From positions 62,001 through 126,000 of the forward strand of contig CAKTMO010000001.1 in the NCBI GenBank assembly GCA_934573935.1: a stretch of DNA of 64,000 nt. Reading direction: 5' to 3'. Of this stretch, positions 24,274-32,738 are shown piece by piece. The position numbers and the translations under genes were made by a program. The first letter of the stretch is position 1; every line of letters starts with the position of its first letter. The DNA comes from an uncultured Oscillospiraceae bacterium (lineage in GTDB: Bacteria > Bacillota > Clostridia > Oscillospirales > Oscillospiraceae). The notes under the pieces are model-generated. The model made no database searches and was not told the origin of the DNA. It worked only from the letters and a program-made list of their open reading frames with translations.

Positions 24274-24840
24274 ATGAAAAAGCTGCTCTGTTTTCTTTTC
24301 GCTTCTCTTCTTCTGCTGAGCGCGGCGGGCTGCGGCGGAAAGCCCATCGACACCACCTGGATGGAAAACCCCGACACCACCGTGACCGAAGTAGGCACCT
24401 TTGGCATGGAGAAGCTTTATTCCGGCGCGTTGAACGCGGATCAAATGCTCATCAGCAGCGTTGTCCACTTCCCCATTTACAAATTTGACACGCTGGAGGA
24501 ATTGACGCAGTTCAAGGATTCTCTGGAAAATCCGGAGCGCCTTTCTACCAGCCTTTACAAATATGATGGGATACCGTCCTTCAACGAGGCAACGGAACAA
24601 TATGACGAGACGTTTTTCTCCGAAAACGCCCTGCTGCTGGTATATGTGGGAGCCTCCAGCGGCACGTACCGCTTCGCGGTGGATGCCATCACCGGCGACG
24701 GCGGGAGCCTGTGCGTTCACATTGCGGAAACGACCCATGCGGAAATTGTGACAGACGATACATCCGGATGGTTCATCACCGTGGCTATTCCTGACAGCGC
24801 GGCGGCGGGATACACGGAGTTTGATGCCGTGCTGACCTAA
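24274..24840 (+). CDS. Putative lipoprotein, 188 aa
   Basis: A lipoprotein signal peptide is visible: Lys-rich start, hydrophobic core LLCFLFASLLLL and lipobox SAAGC with Cys20 as the lipidated residue. The mature domain has no recognised family; it contains alternating hydrophobic stretches typical of a small beta/alpha extracytoplasmic domain. AGGAGG is 7 bases upstream. It is followed by a hairpin (CACCCCGTC...GACGGGGTG, 24869-24902) that may terminate it. Confidence 0.75.
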   Translation: MKKLLCFLFASLLLLSAAGCGGKPIDTTWMENPDTTVTEVGTFGMEKLYSGALNADQMLISSVVHFPIYKFDTLEELTQFKDSLENPERLSTSLYKYDGIPSFNEATEQYDETFFSENALLLVYVGASSGTYRFAVDAITGDGGSLCVHIAETTHAEIVTDDTSGWFITVAIPDSAAAGYTEFDAVLT

Positions 24841-24868
24841 AGATCGGATCGCTGAAGAAATGACAACA

Positions 24869-24902
24869 CCCCGTCTATCCTCACATGAGGATGGACGGGG
24901 TG
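24869..24902 (+). terminator. Hairpin after the lipoprotein gene
   Basis: CACCCCGTCTATCCTCA-ca-TGAGGATGGACGGGGTG, a 17-bp stem with one G-T mismatch. No T run follows, so termination is not certain. Confidence 0.5.
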
Positions 24903-24942
24903 TGCGCTTCATATGGGGCGGCGGGCAGCCGACGGTTGCTTC

Positions 24943-25080
24943 GTAGGGGCCGGCGTCCTCGACGGCCCGCCGTCCATCGCAAGCGCCATCGTAATCCGTG
25001 CGGGGCGTCGAGGACGCCGCCCCCTACACTCCCTCAAAAAACCATAAAGCCGAAGGCGGAACGCCCTCGGCTTATTATGG
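24943..25080. repeat. GTAGGGG repeat pair and a CCATAA hairpin
   Basis: GTAGGGGCCGGCGTCCTCGACGGCCC faces GGGGCGTCGAGGACGCCGCCCCCTAC (24943-25027); then CCATAAAGCCGA ... TCGGCTTATTATGG (25042-25080). The next 188 bp to spoIID are AT-rich and hold its promoter, which I could not place with confidence. Confidence 0.7.
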
Positions 25081-25268
25081 CAGGAAGATTGATGAAAAAA
25101 GTTTTTTGTCTCTTGCAAGTATTAAGATACCCGAGGGTTGTTAAAAATCATCGTAAGGAATCATTACAAAAGTATTAAATGTTTTCTCAAGTGCTGTCAC
25201 AACTGCTGTTTCCCCCGTTTTCGCACCCGTTTCTCCCTACACTGACAGGGAGAAAGGACGTGAGATCT

Positions 25269-26261
25269 ATGAAGCAGACCATCGCGGCAGGCGTGCTGTT
25301 GTGCATGCTGCTGTTTCTGCCGGTCTGGCTGGGGGCGGAGGAGACCACACCGGTGGAGGAACCGCCCACCGCCGCGGAACCGGCGGCCGCGGAGAGCGGC
25401 GAGGGCTCTGACGCCGCCCATACGGTGCGGCTGTGGACCGGCAGCGCCGTGGAGGCCATGACGGCGGCGGAGTATCTGCGGTGCGTGGTACGGGGCGAGA
25501 TGCCCGCCACCTTCGAGCCGGAGGCACTGAAGGCCCAGGCAGTGGCGGAGCGCACCTATCTCTATTACCGCATGGCCGCCGGAGCGAAGGAGAACCATCC
25601 CGACGCCGACGTGTGCACCGATTCCGGCTGCTGCACCGCCTGGCTCAGCGAGGCGGACGCCCGGGCCAAGTGGGGCGGCAAATTCGACCAGTACGAGGCC
25701 AAGATCGACCAGGCGGTGGCGGACACCGACGGACAGGTGGTGCTGTATGACGGCGCGCCCATCATGGCGGTGTTCCACTCCTCCTCCGCCGGCGTCACCG
25801 CCGGAAGCGGCGACGTGTGGGCGGCGGAGCTGCCGTACTTGGTCAGCGTCAAGACGCCGGAATCCCCCGACAGCGTGCCCAACTACTACAGCGTCAACAC
25901 CTTCACCGCCGAGGAATTCCGCAGCATCTTTCAAAAGGCCCACGCCGACGCCCAGCTATCCGGCGACACCTCCGGCTGGATCCGCGACGTGCTGATGACC
26001 GACACGGGACGGGTGGCCTCCGCCACGGTGGGGGGCGTGTCCGTCACCGGCAAGGAGCTGCGCAGCCTGTACGGCCTGCGCAGCGCCGCCTTCACCGTGG
26101 AAACGGACGCCGACAGCGTCACCTTCCGCGTCACCGGCTACGGCCACGGGGTGGGCATGAGCCAGTACGGCGCCAACGAGCTGGCCAAAGAGGGCAAAAC
26201 CTGGCGGGAGATCCTGGCATGGTACTACACCGGCGTGACGATCGGACTGTACAACGGCTGA
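25269..26261 (+). CDS. spoIID: Stage II sporulation protein D-like lytic transglycosylase
   Basis: A 330-aa SpoIID-family enzyme that cleaves peptidoglycan glycan strands during engulfment. A signal-anchor (residues 4-22) is followed by an acidic Pro/Glu/Ala linker, then MTAAEYLRCVVRGEMPATF with the catalytic Glu77, ALKAQAVAERTYLYYR, SSSAGVT, and the C-terminal YGHGVGMSQYGA. AAAGGA precedes this ATG. In Clostridia some SpoIID homologues act outside sporulation, and the gene lies next to a two-component system, not next to other spo genes, so SpoIID/LytB-type naming is reserved. Confidence 0.88.
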   Translation: MKQTIAAGVLLCMLLFLPVWLGAEETTPVEEPPTAAEPAAAESGEGSDAAHTVRLWTGSAVEAMTAAEYLRCVVRGEMPATFEPEALKAQAVAERTYLYYRMAAGAKENHPDADVCTDSGCCTAWLSEADARAKWGGKFDQYEAKIDQAVADTDGQVVLYDGAPIMAVFHSSSAGVTAGSGDVWAAELPYLVSVKTPESPDSVPNYYSVNTFTAEEFRSIFQKAHADAQLSGDTSGWIRDVLMTDTGRVASATVGGVSVTGKELRSLYGLRSAAFTVETDADSVTFRVTGYGHGVGMSQYGANELAKEGKTWREILAWYYTGVTIGLYNG

Positions 26262-26270
26262 AAAATGTGC

Positions 26271-26325
26271 TATACTGTATTGTTGTTTACAAAAAGTTCA
26301 GGAAAGACCCTTTATCTTCGATATA
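26271..26325 (+). promoter_or_regulatory. Candidate -10 elements upstream of the response regulator
   Basis: TGC-TATACT at 26268-26276 (with TGTACA 17 bp upstream) and GATATAATC at 26318-26326. The first lies just behind the spoIID stop, the second 36 bp before the regulator start. -35 matches are weak for both. Confidence 0.4.
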
Positions 26326-26360
26326 ATCAATAGAAAAGACACATTGGGAGGCTTTTGTAT

Positions 26361-27050
26361 ATGGCACGCAACATCCTTGTGGTGGAGGACGACCACAACA
26401 TTTCCGATCTGATCCGCATGTATCTGGAAAAAGAGGGCTTCGAGGTCCGCATCGCCTACGACGGCGGCAAGGCCGTGGAGGAATACGATGCCAAGGCGCC
26501 GGACATGGTGCTGCTGGATATCATGCTGCCGGTGATGGACGGCTGGGCCGTGTGCGCCCATATCCGCGAAAAGGGCAAGACCCCCATCATCATGCTGACG
26601 GCCAAGGGCGACGTGACCGACCGGATCACGGGCCTGGAAATGGGCGCCGACGACTATCTGGTGAAGCCCTTTGAGATGAAGGAGCTGATGGCCCGCATCA
26701 ACGCCGTGCTGCGCCGCAGCGAGATCCCCGACGACACCCGCAAGCGGCTGGTATATGACAAGCTGGTCATCGACCTGGACAGCTATGAACTGCTGGTGGA
26801 CGGCAAGAAAGTGGACACGCCCCCCAAAGAGCTGGAGCTGCTCTACCACCTGGCCGTGACCCCCAACCGCGTGTATACCCGCAATCAGCTGCTGGACGAG
26901 GTGTGGGGCTTCGACTACTTCGGCGACAGCCGCACCGTGGACGTCCACATCAAGCGCCTGCGGGAAAAGGTGGAGAACGTCTCCGACCAGTGGGCCCTGA
27001 AAACCGTCTGGGGCGTAGGCTACAAGTTTGAAGTGAAGCAACCGTCATGA
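26361..27050 (+). CDS. OmpR-family response regulator
   Basis: A 229-aa regulator with an N-terminal receiver domain (acidic pocket Glu9/Asp10/Asp11, phospho-acceptor Asp53 in MVLLDIMLP, conserved Lys in MLTAKGD) and a C-terminal winged helix (PPKELELLYHLAVTPNRVYTR, YFGDSRTVDVHIKRLR, VWGVGYKFE). GGGAGG is 9 bases before ATG. The stop overlaps the histidine kinase start by 4 bp (ATGA). With HtrA downstream, it may control envelope stress genes. Confidence 0.95.
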   Translation: MARNILVVEDDHNISDLIRMYLEKEGFEVRIAYDGGKAVEEYDAKAPDMVLLDIMLPVMDGWAVCAHIREKGKTPIIMLTAKGDVTDRITGLEMGADDYLVKPFEMKELMARINAVLRRSEIPDDTRKRLVYDKLVIDLDSYELLVDGKKVDTPPKELELLYHLAVTPNRVYTRNQLLDEVWGFDYFGDSRTVDVHIKRLREKVENVSDQWALKTVWGVGYKFEVKQPS

Positions 27051-28510
27051 TCGAACAGTTCAAGCGAAGATTCAACAGCCTCTACTGGCATCAGTTCGCC
27101 CTGACGGCCGGTATGGTGCTGCTGACGCTGCTGCTGCTGGGCGTCAGCTTCTTCACCCTCAGCTACGGCACCACCACCGCGGAAAAGCGGGGCGAGATGC
27201 GCACCCGTGCCGAGCTGATCGCTCAGGTGTCCGCCGACTACTTCGCCGCCGCAGGCGACGCGGGCATCGACGAGGGCGCCGCATTGCGCAAGCTGGCGGA
27301 CATGGCCTCGCGGATGACGGATGTGGACTTTCTCATCTGCTCGGCCCAGGGCAACGTGCTGCTGACCACCGACGAGGATCTGGTGGGCCGCAGCATCACC
27401 ATCCCCCAGGAGATCGTGGACGACATTCTGGGGGAAAAGGCGCTGTATCAGGGCCGCAGCAATGTCAGCGGCACCTACAGCGTGAAAAAATTCGCCGTGG
27501 CCGTCCCCGTTCTGAACAATGACAGCCAGCTGGTGGGTATCGTGCTGGCGGTGATGGACGAGTCGGAGATCATGCAGGTGTGGCGCTCCTTCATCGGCAT
27601 GTTCCTGATGACCTCCGCCATCATTCTGCTGATCTCCTTCCTGGCCAGCTCCGTCACCTCCATGCGGCAGATCAAGCCCATCACCGACATGGTGCAGGCC
27701 ACCCGCGCCTATGCCGCCGGCGACTTTGACGTGCGCATCCCCGAGCTGGACCGCAGCGACGAGATCGGCGAGCTGGCCCAGTCCTTCAACGCCATGGCGG
27801 ACTCCCTGGCGGAGACGGAGCGGCAGCGCCGCGACTTCATCGCCAACGTCTCCCACGAGCTGAAGACCCCCATGACCACCATCGCCGGTTATACCGACGG
27901 CATTCTGGACGGCACCATCCCGCCGGAGCGGGAGAAGCACTACCTGCAGATCATCTCGGACGAGAGCCGCCGCCTCAGCCGTCTGGTGCGCCGGATGCTG
28001 GATATCTCCCAGATCCAGTCCAAGGAGATGAAGAAAGAGGATTTCGACATCTGCGAGGTCATGCGCATCGCCCTTTTGAGCATGGAGCAGAAGATCAACG
28101 ACCGGGGCCTGGACGTGGAGACCAATATCCCCGAGGACCCCACCATGGTCCAGGGCGACCGCGATCTGATCACCCAGGTGATCTATAACCTGCTGGAAAA
28201 CGCGGCCAAGTTTGCCGCGCCCCACTCCGCCCTGTATCTGGGGCTGGCCACCAACGATGAAAAGGCCATCATCTCCGTCCGCAACCACGGCGCCACCATC
28301 GCGCCGGAGGAGATCCCCCTGCTGTTCGAGCGGTTCCACAAATCCGACAAATCCCGCAGCGAGGATAAGGACGGCTACGGTCTGGGCCTGTACGTGGTAA
28401 AGACCATTCTGACCCAGCACAAGGAGCATATCTCCGTCACCAGCGAGAACGGACTGACCTCCTTTGACTTCACCCTGCAGCTATCTTCCCCCCACAACAC
28501 CGAGAGGTAA
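27047..28510 (+). CDS. Sensor histidine kinase
   Basis: A 487-aa membrane kinase: first transmembrane segment at about residues 20-45, an external sensor domain of about 130 residues (SADYFAAAGDAG...), a second transmembrane segment near residues 185-205, HAMP (KPITDMVQATRAYAAGDFD), HisKA with phosphorylated His270 in FIANVSHELKTPM, and HATPase_c with N box NLLENAAKFA, G boxes DGYGLGLYVVK. It is translationally coupled to the response regulator and 5 bp ahead of the HtrA gene. The signal is unknown; the sensor domain resembles Cache/PAS-like external folds only loosely. Confidence 0.94.
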   Translation: MIEQFKRRFNSLYWHQFALTAGMVLLTLLLLGVSFFTLSYGTTTAEKRGEMRTRAELIAQVSADYFAAAGDAGIDEGAALRKLADMASRMTDVDFLICSAQGNVLLTTDEDLVGRSITIPQEIVDDILGEKALYQGRSNVSGTYSVKKFAVAVPVLNNDSQLVGIVLAVMDESEIMQVWRSFIGMFLMTSAIILLISFLASSVTSMRQIKPITDMVQATRAYAAGDFDVRIPELDRSDEIGELAQSFNAMADSLAETERQRRDFIANVSHELKTPMTTIAGYTDGILDGTIPPEREKHYLQIISDESRRLSRLVRRMLDISQIQSKEMKKEDFDICEVMRIALLSMEQKINDRGLDVETNIPEDPTMVQGDRDLITQVIYNLLENAAKFAAPHSALYLGLATNDEKAIISVRNHGATIAPEEIPLLFERFHKSDKSRSEDKDGYGLGLYVVKTILTQHKEHISVTSENGLTSFDFTLQLSSPHNTER

Positions 28511-28515
28511 CGCAT

Positions 28516-29802
28516 ATGGACGAATTGAGAGATAAAACCGAACCCCAGGAGGTGGTGGACTGGTACGTCCCCCCTCAGGGCACCGAGGTGGTGGACTACT
28601 ACGTCCACTCCCAGCCCCTGCCGGAGAGCGTCCGCCCCGCGCCCCCCACGCCGCCGAAAAAGAAAAAGCGGACGGGCCTGTGGATCTTCCTGGGCATTAT
28701 GGGTCTGGCGGCGGTGATCCTGGTAGCAGCCGCGCTACTGTGGCACGGCGCCGCCAGCGACGGCAGCTATGACGGCGACAGCCAGGACAATCACGACGCC
28801 AGCAGCATCGTGGACATCTTTGCCGATCACAAGACCACCATCCCGCGGGTGAAGCACTTTGACCCCGCCGTGCGCATGGCCGTCACCGGCAGTCACGGCG
28901 ACGAGCTGACGGCCCAGTGGGTCTACGCCCAGGTGAACCCCGCCACCGTTCTGGTGGTGACCCAGCAGGGGGAGAATGCCTCCCTGGGCACCGGCATCAT
29001 CATGACGGAGGACGGCTACGTCATCACCAACGCCCACGTGATCTCCGGCGGTGCGGAATGCTGGGTGGTGCTGGACACCGGCATGAGCTACGACGCGCAG
29101 CTGGTGGGCTATGACGCGGACGAGGATATCGCCGTGCTGAAGCTGGTGGACGCCGAAGGGCTGCCCACCGCCGAATTCGGCAACAGCGATCTGGCGGAGG
29201 TAGGCGATCAGGTCTACGCCATCGGCAACCCCCTGGGCATCGAGCTGCGCTGCACCATGACGGACGGCATCCTGTCCGCCATCAATCGGGATGTGCAGCT
29301 GGAGGGCCGCACGCTGAACGTGCTGCAGACCACCGCCGCGCTGAACAACGGCAACTCCGGCGGCCCCCTGATCAACCGCTACGGCCAGGTCATCGGCGTC
29401 AACACCCTGAAAATGAGCGGCAGCGGCGTCAGCGAGGCCACGGTGGAGGGTCTGGGCTTCGCCCTGCCCATCTCCCACGTGTGCTACGTGGTCAATGACA
29501 TCATCGCCACCGGCAGCTTCCGCGGCGTCCCCGCCTTGGGCGTGATGGTGGCCACCATCGACGACCCCGACGGCGGCACTTTCGTGCGGGTGGAAAGCGT
29601 CACCGAGGGTTCCCCCGCCGCCGACGCAGGCCTGCAGACCGGCGACATGATCCTGACCGCGGACGGCCAGTCTACGGCCACCATCGACGATCTGATGGCG
29701 GTGCGCCGCGGCCACATCGTAGGCGAGACCATGACGCTGACCCTGCAGCGAAACGGCCAGACCCTCACCGCAGACGTGGTGCTACGGGCCGATATGGGAT
29801 AA
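28516..29802 (+). CDS. HtrA/DegP-like S1C serine protease with PDZ domain
   Basis: A 428-aa membrane-anchored protease. A Pro-rich cytoplasmic tail of 55 residues is followed by one transmembrane segment (residues 55-76), then a trypsin-like domain with His174 (ITNAHV), Asp204 (DEDIAVL) and Ser281 (NNGNSGGPLIN), and a C-terminal PDZ domain (GVMVATID ... VTEGSPAADAGLQTGDMILTADG). It degrades or refolds misfolded exported proteins. It is co-transcribed with the two-component system, an arrangement known for envelope-stress systems. GAGAGG precedes the start. Confidence 0.94.
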   Translation: MDELRDKTEPQEVVDWYVPPQGTEVVDYYVHSQPLPESVRPAPPTPPKKKKRTGLWIFLGIMGLAAVILVAAALLWHGAASDGSYDGDSQDNHDASSIVDIFADHKTTIPRVKHFDPAVRMAVTGSHGDELTAQWVYAQVNPATVLVVTQQGENASLGTGIIMTEDGYVITNAHVISGGAECWVVLDTGMSYDAQLVGYDADEDIAVLKLVDAEGLPTAEFGNSDLAEVGDQVYAIGNPLGIELRCTMTDGILSAINRDVQLEGRTLNVLQTTAALNNGNSGGPLINRYGQVIGVNTLKMSGSGVSEATVEGLGFALPISHVCYVVNDIIATGSFRGVPALGVMVATIDDPDGGTFVRVESVTEGSPAADAGLQTGDMILTADGQSTATIDDLMAVRRGHIVGETMTLTLQRNGQTLTADVVLRADMG

Positions 29803-29804
29803 CA

Positions 29805-29845
29805 GAAAAGCAGATGATCCGCTGCGCGGTTCATCTGCTTTTTTC
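29805..29845 (+). terminator. Terminator behind the HtrA gene
   Basis: AAAAGCAGATGA ... TCATCTGCTTTTTT; the right half overlaps the end of the convergent TSUP gene. Confidence 0.85.
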
Positions 29846-30202
29846 CGTCTTTTTCACCAGCGTCAGCACCCCCATCACCAGCAGGTACACGCCGAAGGGC
29901 TTGCGCAGCACCTCCGTGTCCATGGCGGTGGCGGCCCAGGCGCCCAGCGCCGCCGTCACCACGCCCCAGGGGATGGCCTGACGCAGCGCCTGTTTGTCCA
30001 GCATGCCCGTCTTCCGGTGGAACAGCAGCCCTGCCCCGGCGGTAGGCAGGAAATACAGCAGGTTGATGCCCTGGGCCATCCGCTGATCCACCCCCAGGAA
30101 CAGGGTCATCACCAACAGCAGCAGCGTCCCGCCGCCCACGCCCCAGGCGGAGAGAATGCCGGTGCCCACGCCCACCAGCAGCGGCAGCACCCACGCCGTC
30201 AC
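29831..30202 (-). CDS. TSUP (TauE/SafE) permease, C-terminal half protein
   Basis: A 123-aa membrane protein equal to one half of a sulfite exporter TauE/SafE family permease: LLVGVGTGILSAWGVGGGTLLL is the repeat signature, followed by three more hydrophobic segments. It starts at GTG inside GTGA that overlaps the stop codon of the preceding half gene by 4 bp. Normal TSUP proteins are about 250 aa with two such halves in one chain; here they are separate, so a hetero-oligomer is probable. Anion specificity (sulfite, sulfonates, others) unknown. Confidence 0.85.
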   Translation of the reverse strand: MTAWVLPLLVGVGTGILSAWGVGGGTLLLLVMTLFLGVDQRMAQGINLLYFLPTAGAGLLFHRKTGMLDKQALRQAIPWGVVTAALGAWAATAMDTEVLRKPFGVYLLVMGVLTLVKKTEKSR

Positions 30203-30552
30203 AGCAGATACCTCACGCCGCCGTACAGCAAAAACAGGGCGAAGATCCGCCGCAGCCACAGGGCGCTGACCTTCCGGAACAGCAGCCCGCCCAGCGCGCC
30301 GCCGATGCCGCCGCCGATGAGATACGGCAGCGCCGCCAGCCAGTCAAAGCCGCCCCGCAGCACGTAAATAGCCGCCGACAGCACGCAGAAGGGCAATATC
30401 ACCCCCACGCAGGTGGCCAGCGCCCGCTTCTGCTCCAATCCGCACCAGCGGTTCAGCAGCGGCGCCATCACCATGCCGCCGCCACCGCCGAAGCACCCGT
30501 TCACCAGTCCCGCCGCCGCGCCGGACAGGCGCAGCTTTGCCTTCCGCTCCAC
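30199..30552 (-). CDS. TSUP (TauE/SafE) permease, N-terminal half protein
   Basis: A 117-aa membrane protein: LSGAAAGLVNGCFGGGGGMVMAPLL is the first half repeat signature, then four hydrophobic segments to the end GVRYLL. GTG start with GGGAGG 7 bases upstream. The next gene, the second half, begins in the overlapping GTGA. The overlap, separate start codons, and matched lengths argue for a true split pair and not a frameshift in one gene. Confidence 0.85.
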   Translation of the reverse strand: MERKAKLRLSGAAAGLVNGCFGGGGGMVMAPLLNRWCGLEQKRALATCVGVILPFCVLSAAIYVLRGGFDWLAALPYLIGGGIGGALGGLLFRKVSALWLRRIFALFLLYGGVRYLL

Positions 30553-30576
30553 GATACCGCCTCCCTTCGCTATGTA

Positions 30577-30600
30577 AGACCGCCGTTGGGCGGTCTTTTG
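30577..30600. terminator. Hairpin between DUF1540 and TSUP genes
   Basis: AAGACCGCC-gttg-GGCGGTCTT. It follows the DUF1540 stop on the reverse strand, but the longer T run is on the forward strand. Confidence 0.5.
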
Positions 30601-30609
30601 CGTCAGAGG

Positions 30610-30813
30610 TTACATCTTGCGGAAGCTCTGGCAGTCGGTGCACTGATCCATGGAGGGGTTGGTCTCATGGGTGCCCACCTGAATGGAGTTCAGGCCGCAG
30701 CGGTCCACGTCCTTGCAGTGGTGGGCGCAGCTGGTCACGGTGCAGTTGATGGCGCTGTTAGGGGTGCACTCGCAGCCGTCGTTGGTGCAGCCGCACTTCT
30801 CATAATTGCTCAT
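30610..30813 (-). CDS. DUF1540 domain protein
   Basis: A 67-aa cysteine-rich protein: EKCGCTNDGCECTPNS then NCTVTSCAHHCKDVDRCG and DQCTDCQSF. The Cx3C..C pattern fits DUF1540, short clostridial proteins that often come as tandem units and are found in spore-forming species. Here one full unit is preceded by an extra Cys-rich arm. GGGAGG precedes ATG. Probably binds metal; function unknown. Confidence 0.85.
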   Translation of the reverse strand: MSNYEKCGCTNDGCECTPNSAINCTVTSCAHHCKDVDRCGLNSIQVGTHETNPSMDQCTDCQSFRKM

Positions 30814-30831
30814 TGTGGTTTCCTCCCGAAT

Positions 30832-30879
30832 GAAAAAGTAAAGTCAGGCACGGAAAGCGTGGCTTTCCCTTTGCCTGAC
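30832..30879 (-). terminator. Terminator of mgtE
   Basis: GTCAGGCA..GGGAAAGC / GCTTTCC..TGCCTGAC stem followed on the reverse strand by TTTACTTTTTC. Confidence 0.88.
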
Positions 30880-30923
30880 CATAGTGTGTCCGCGAAACAC
30901 GGGAGTATGCAGTTGAAAATTTT

Positions 30924-32309
30924 TCAAATACCCAGGATGGCCGACGCCAGAGTGAAATAGATCAGCAGGCTGGTGGCGTCCACGATAGTGGTGATGAAGG
31001 GACTGGCCATCACCGCCGGATCCAGGCCGATCTTCTCCGCCAGCAGCGGCAGCGAACAGCCCACGCACTTGGCGAAGATCACCACGAACATCACCGTCAG
31101 GCACACCACCAGACACACCGGCAGCGTCACCTCGTCGTTGCCCAGCAGCATCCGGTCCACCAGCTGCATTTTCACAAAATTGGCGGCCGCCAGCGCCGCG
31201 CCGCACAGGAACGACACCCGCAGTTCCTTCCACAGCACCGCCAGCACATCGGAGAAATCCACCTCGCCCAGACTCAGGGCGCGGATCACCGCCACCGACG
31301 CCTGGGTGCCGGAGTTGCCGCCGGTGCCCGACAGCATGGGGATATAGGCGTTCAGCACCAGACACGCCGCCAGCGCGTTTTCATAGTGGGTCAATATCAT
31401 CCCCGTAAAGGTGGCCGACAGCATCAGGATCAGCAGCCAGGGCATACGGGCCTTCCAGGTGTCGAACACACCGGCGCGCAGATAGGGCTTGTCCGAGGGC
31501 AGCATAGCCGCCATCTTTTCGAAGTCCTCGGTGGTCTCCTCTTCGATAACGTCCATGGCGTCGTCAACGGTGACGATACCCACCAGACGCTTCTCCAGAT
31601 CCACGATGGGCATGGCCAAAAAGTCGTACTTGCTCAGGGCCTGGGCCACGTCCTCCTTGTCGTCGGTGGTCTTGGCCCACACCACGTCGGGATCCATAAT
31701 ATCCTCGATCAGATCGTCCTCGTCCGCCAGCAGCAGATCGCGGACGGACAACACGCCCAGCAGCTTGCGCCGGGGATCGGTGACGTACAGGATGTTGATG
31801 GTCTCCAGCTCGCCGCCGATGCGGCGGATACGCTTGAAGGCGTCCGCCACCGTCATGTCTTTCTTCAGGGACAGGAATTCCATGTTCATGATGGAACCGG
31901 CGCTGTCCTCGGGATACTTCAGAATTTCATTGATGGACTTGCGCATCTCCGGCGTGGCCTTGTCCAGAATACGGATCACCACGCTGGCGGGCATCTCCTC
32001 CACGATGTCCACGGCATCGTCCAGATACAGCTCGTCCAGCACTTCCTTCAGCTCCGTGTTGGAAAAGCCGTTGATAAGCATCTCCTGGCTCTCGCTCTCC
32101 AGCTCCACGAAGACCTCCGCCGCCGTCTCCTTGGGCAGCAGGCGGTACAGAAGGGGCATGACCTCAGGGCCGGCTTCCTCCAGGATCAGGGCGATATCCG
32201 CGCTCTCCATGGGCAGGAACATGTCACGCAGCTCGGCATAGCGTTTGTCGCGGATCATCTCCCTGATCTCGTCCAGCAATGCGTCCATCTTGTTTTCCAG
32301 ATCGATCAT
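30924..32309 (-). CDS. mgtE: Magnesium transporter MgtE
   Basis: A 461-aa Mg2+ channel. The N domain (MDALLDEIREMI ... LLPKETAAEVFVEL) is followed by the linked CBS pair (residues about 135-255, AGSIMNMEFLSL, VTDPRRKLLGVLSVRDLL, PIVDLEKRLVGIVTVDDAMDV) and a five-helix membrane domain with MLSGTGGNSGTQAS, the pore signature. Start chosen where AAAGGAGG lies 8 bases upstream; the in-frame upstream extension is M-box leader. It is controlled by an M-box riboswitch, so expression rises at low Mg2+. Confidence 0.96.
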   Translation of the reverse strand: MIDLENKMDALLDEIREMIRDKRYAELRDMFLPMESADIALILEEAGPEVMPLLYRLLPKETAAEVFVELESESQEMLINGFSNTELKEVLDELYLDDAVDIVEEMPASVVIRILDKATPEMRKSINEILKYPEDSAGSIMNMEFLSLKKDMTVADAFKRIRRIGGELETINILYVTDPRRKLLGVLSVRDLLLADEDDLIEDIMDPDVVWAKTTDDKEDVAQALSKYDFLAMPIVDLEKRLVGIVTVDDAMDVIEEETTEDFEKMAAMLPSDKPYLRAGVFDTWKARMPWLLILMLSATFTGMILTHYENALAACLVLNAYIPMLSGTGGNSGTQASVAVIRALSLGEVDFSDVLAVLWKELRVSFLCGAALAAANFVKMQLVDRMLLGNDEVTLPVCLVVCLTVMFVVIFAKCVGCSLPLLAEKIGLDPAVMASPFITTIVDATSLLIYFTLASAILGI

Positions 32310-32356
32310 GCTGCGTTCCTCCTTTCCATGGTCTCTTTTTTCCGTTTTCGGGCAGC

Positions 32357-32580
32357 AAAAAACACCCCAGCGCGGCAGGCGCTGCGGTGTAGAGGGAAGC
32401 CTTGCGATGGTATTTTGCTTCTGCCCTACCGTTACAAGCTTTAGCATCGCGGGGCGGTGAAGCTACGTTAGATACTACCTTGGTTTCGATAGTACCTGCT
32501 CAAACCATCTCATGGTGTCTCCACCATTTCGCGGCAGCAGCCCATATCCCTCGCGGTAGCCTTACCTACCGGTGAACATA
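32357..32580 (-). promoter_or_regulatory. M-box (ykoK) magnesium riboswitch with terminator
   Basis: On the reverse strand the leader contains GGTAGGTAAGGCTACC, then ATATGGGCTGCTGCC, close to the conserved M-box aptamer, a peripheral hairpin GGTGGAGACACC, and at its end a terminator ACACC-GCAGCGC-ctgcc-GCGCTG-GGTGTTTTTT (32357-32390). It stands directly before mgtE, the classic target. High Mg2+ folds the aptamer and allows termination. Confidence 0.92.
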
Positions 32581-32583
32581 TTC

Positions 32584-32612
32584 AGTTTATGTCAAAAAAA
32601 AGAGCTTGTCAA
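32584..32612 (-). promoter_or_regulatory. Predicted promoter of the M-box-mgtE transcript
   Basis: Reverse strand TTGACA, 17 bp, TAAACT, ending a few bases before the aptamer. Confidence 0.7.
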
Positions 32613-32663
32613 GTGCCGTACGCAATTTTTCTGCAAGTCGAAAAAATGTTTTACGAAAACGCC

Positions 32664-32692
32664 TTGTGCGCCGCGGTGCAGTGTGGTATACT
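32664..32692 (+). promoter_or_regulatory. Predicted promoter of radC
   Basis: TTGTGC, 17 bp, TATACT; 47 bp before the radC start and divergent from the mgtE promoter. Confidence 0.65.
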
Positions 32693-32738
32693 GTATTATT
32701 GACAAAAAATCGCATTTTATGGAAAGGGGGCGGCGGCC

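Noticed and set aside
29831..30552. Frameshift in a single TSUP gene
   Set aside because: Both halves have proper starts, the overlap is the typical 4-bp GTGA and both halves have complete lengths.
30924..32447. Longer mgtE with start at 32447
   Set aside because: The extension crosses the M-box terminator.
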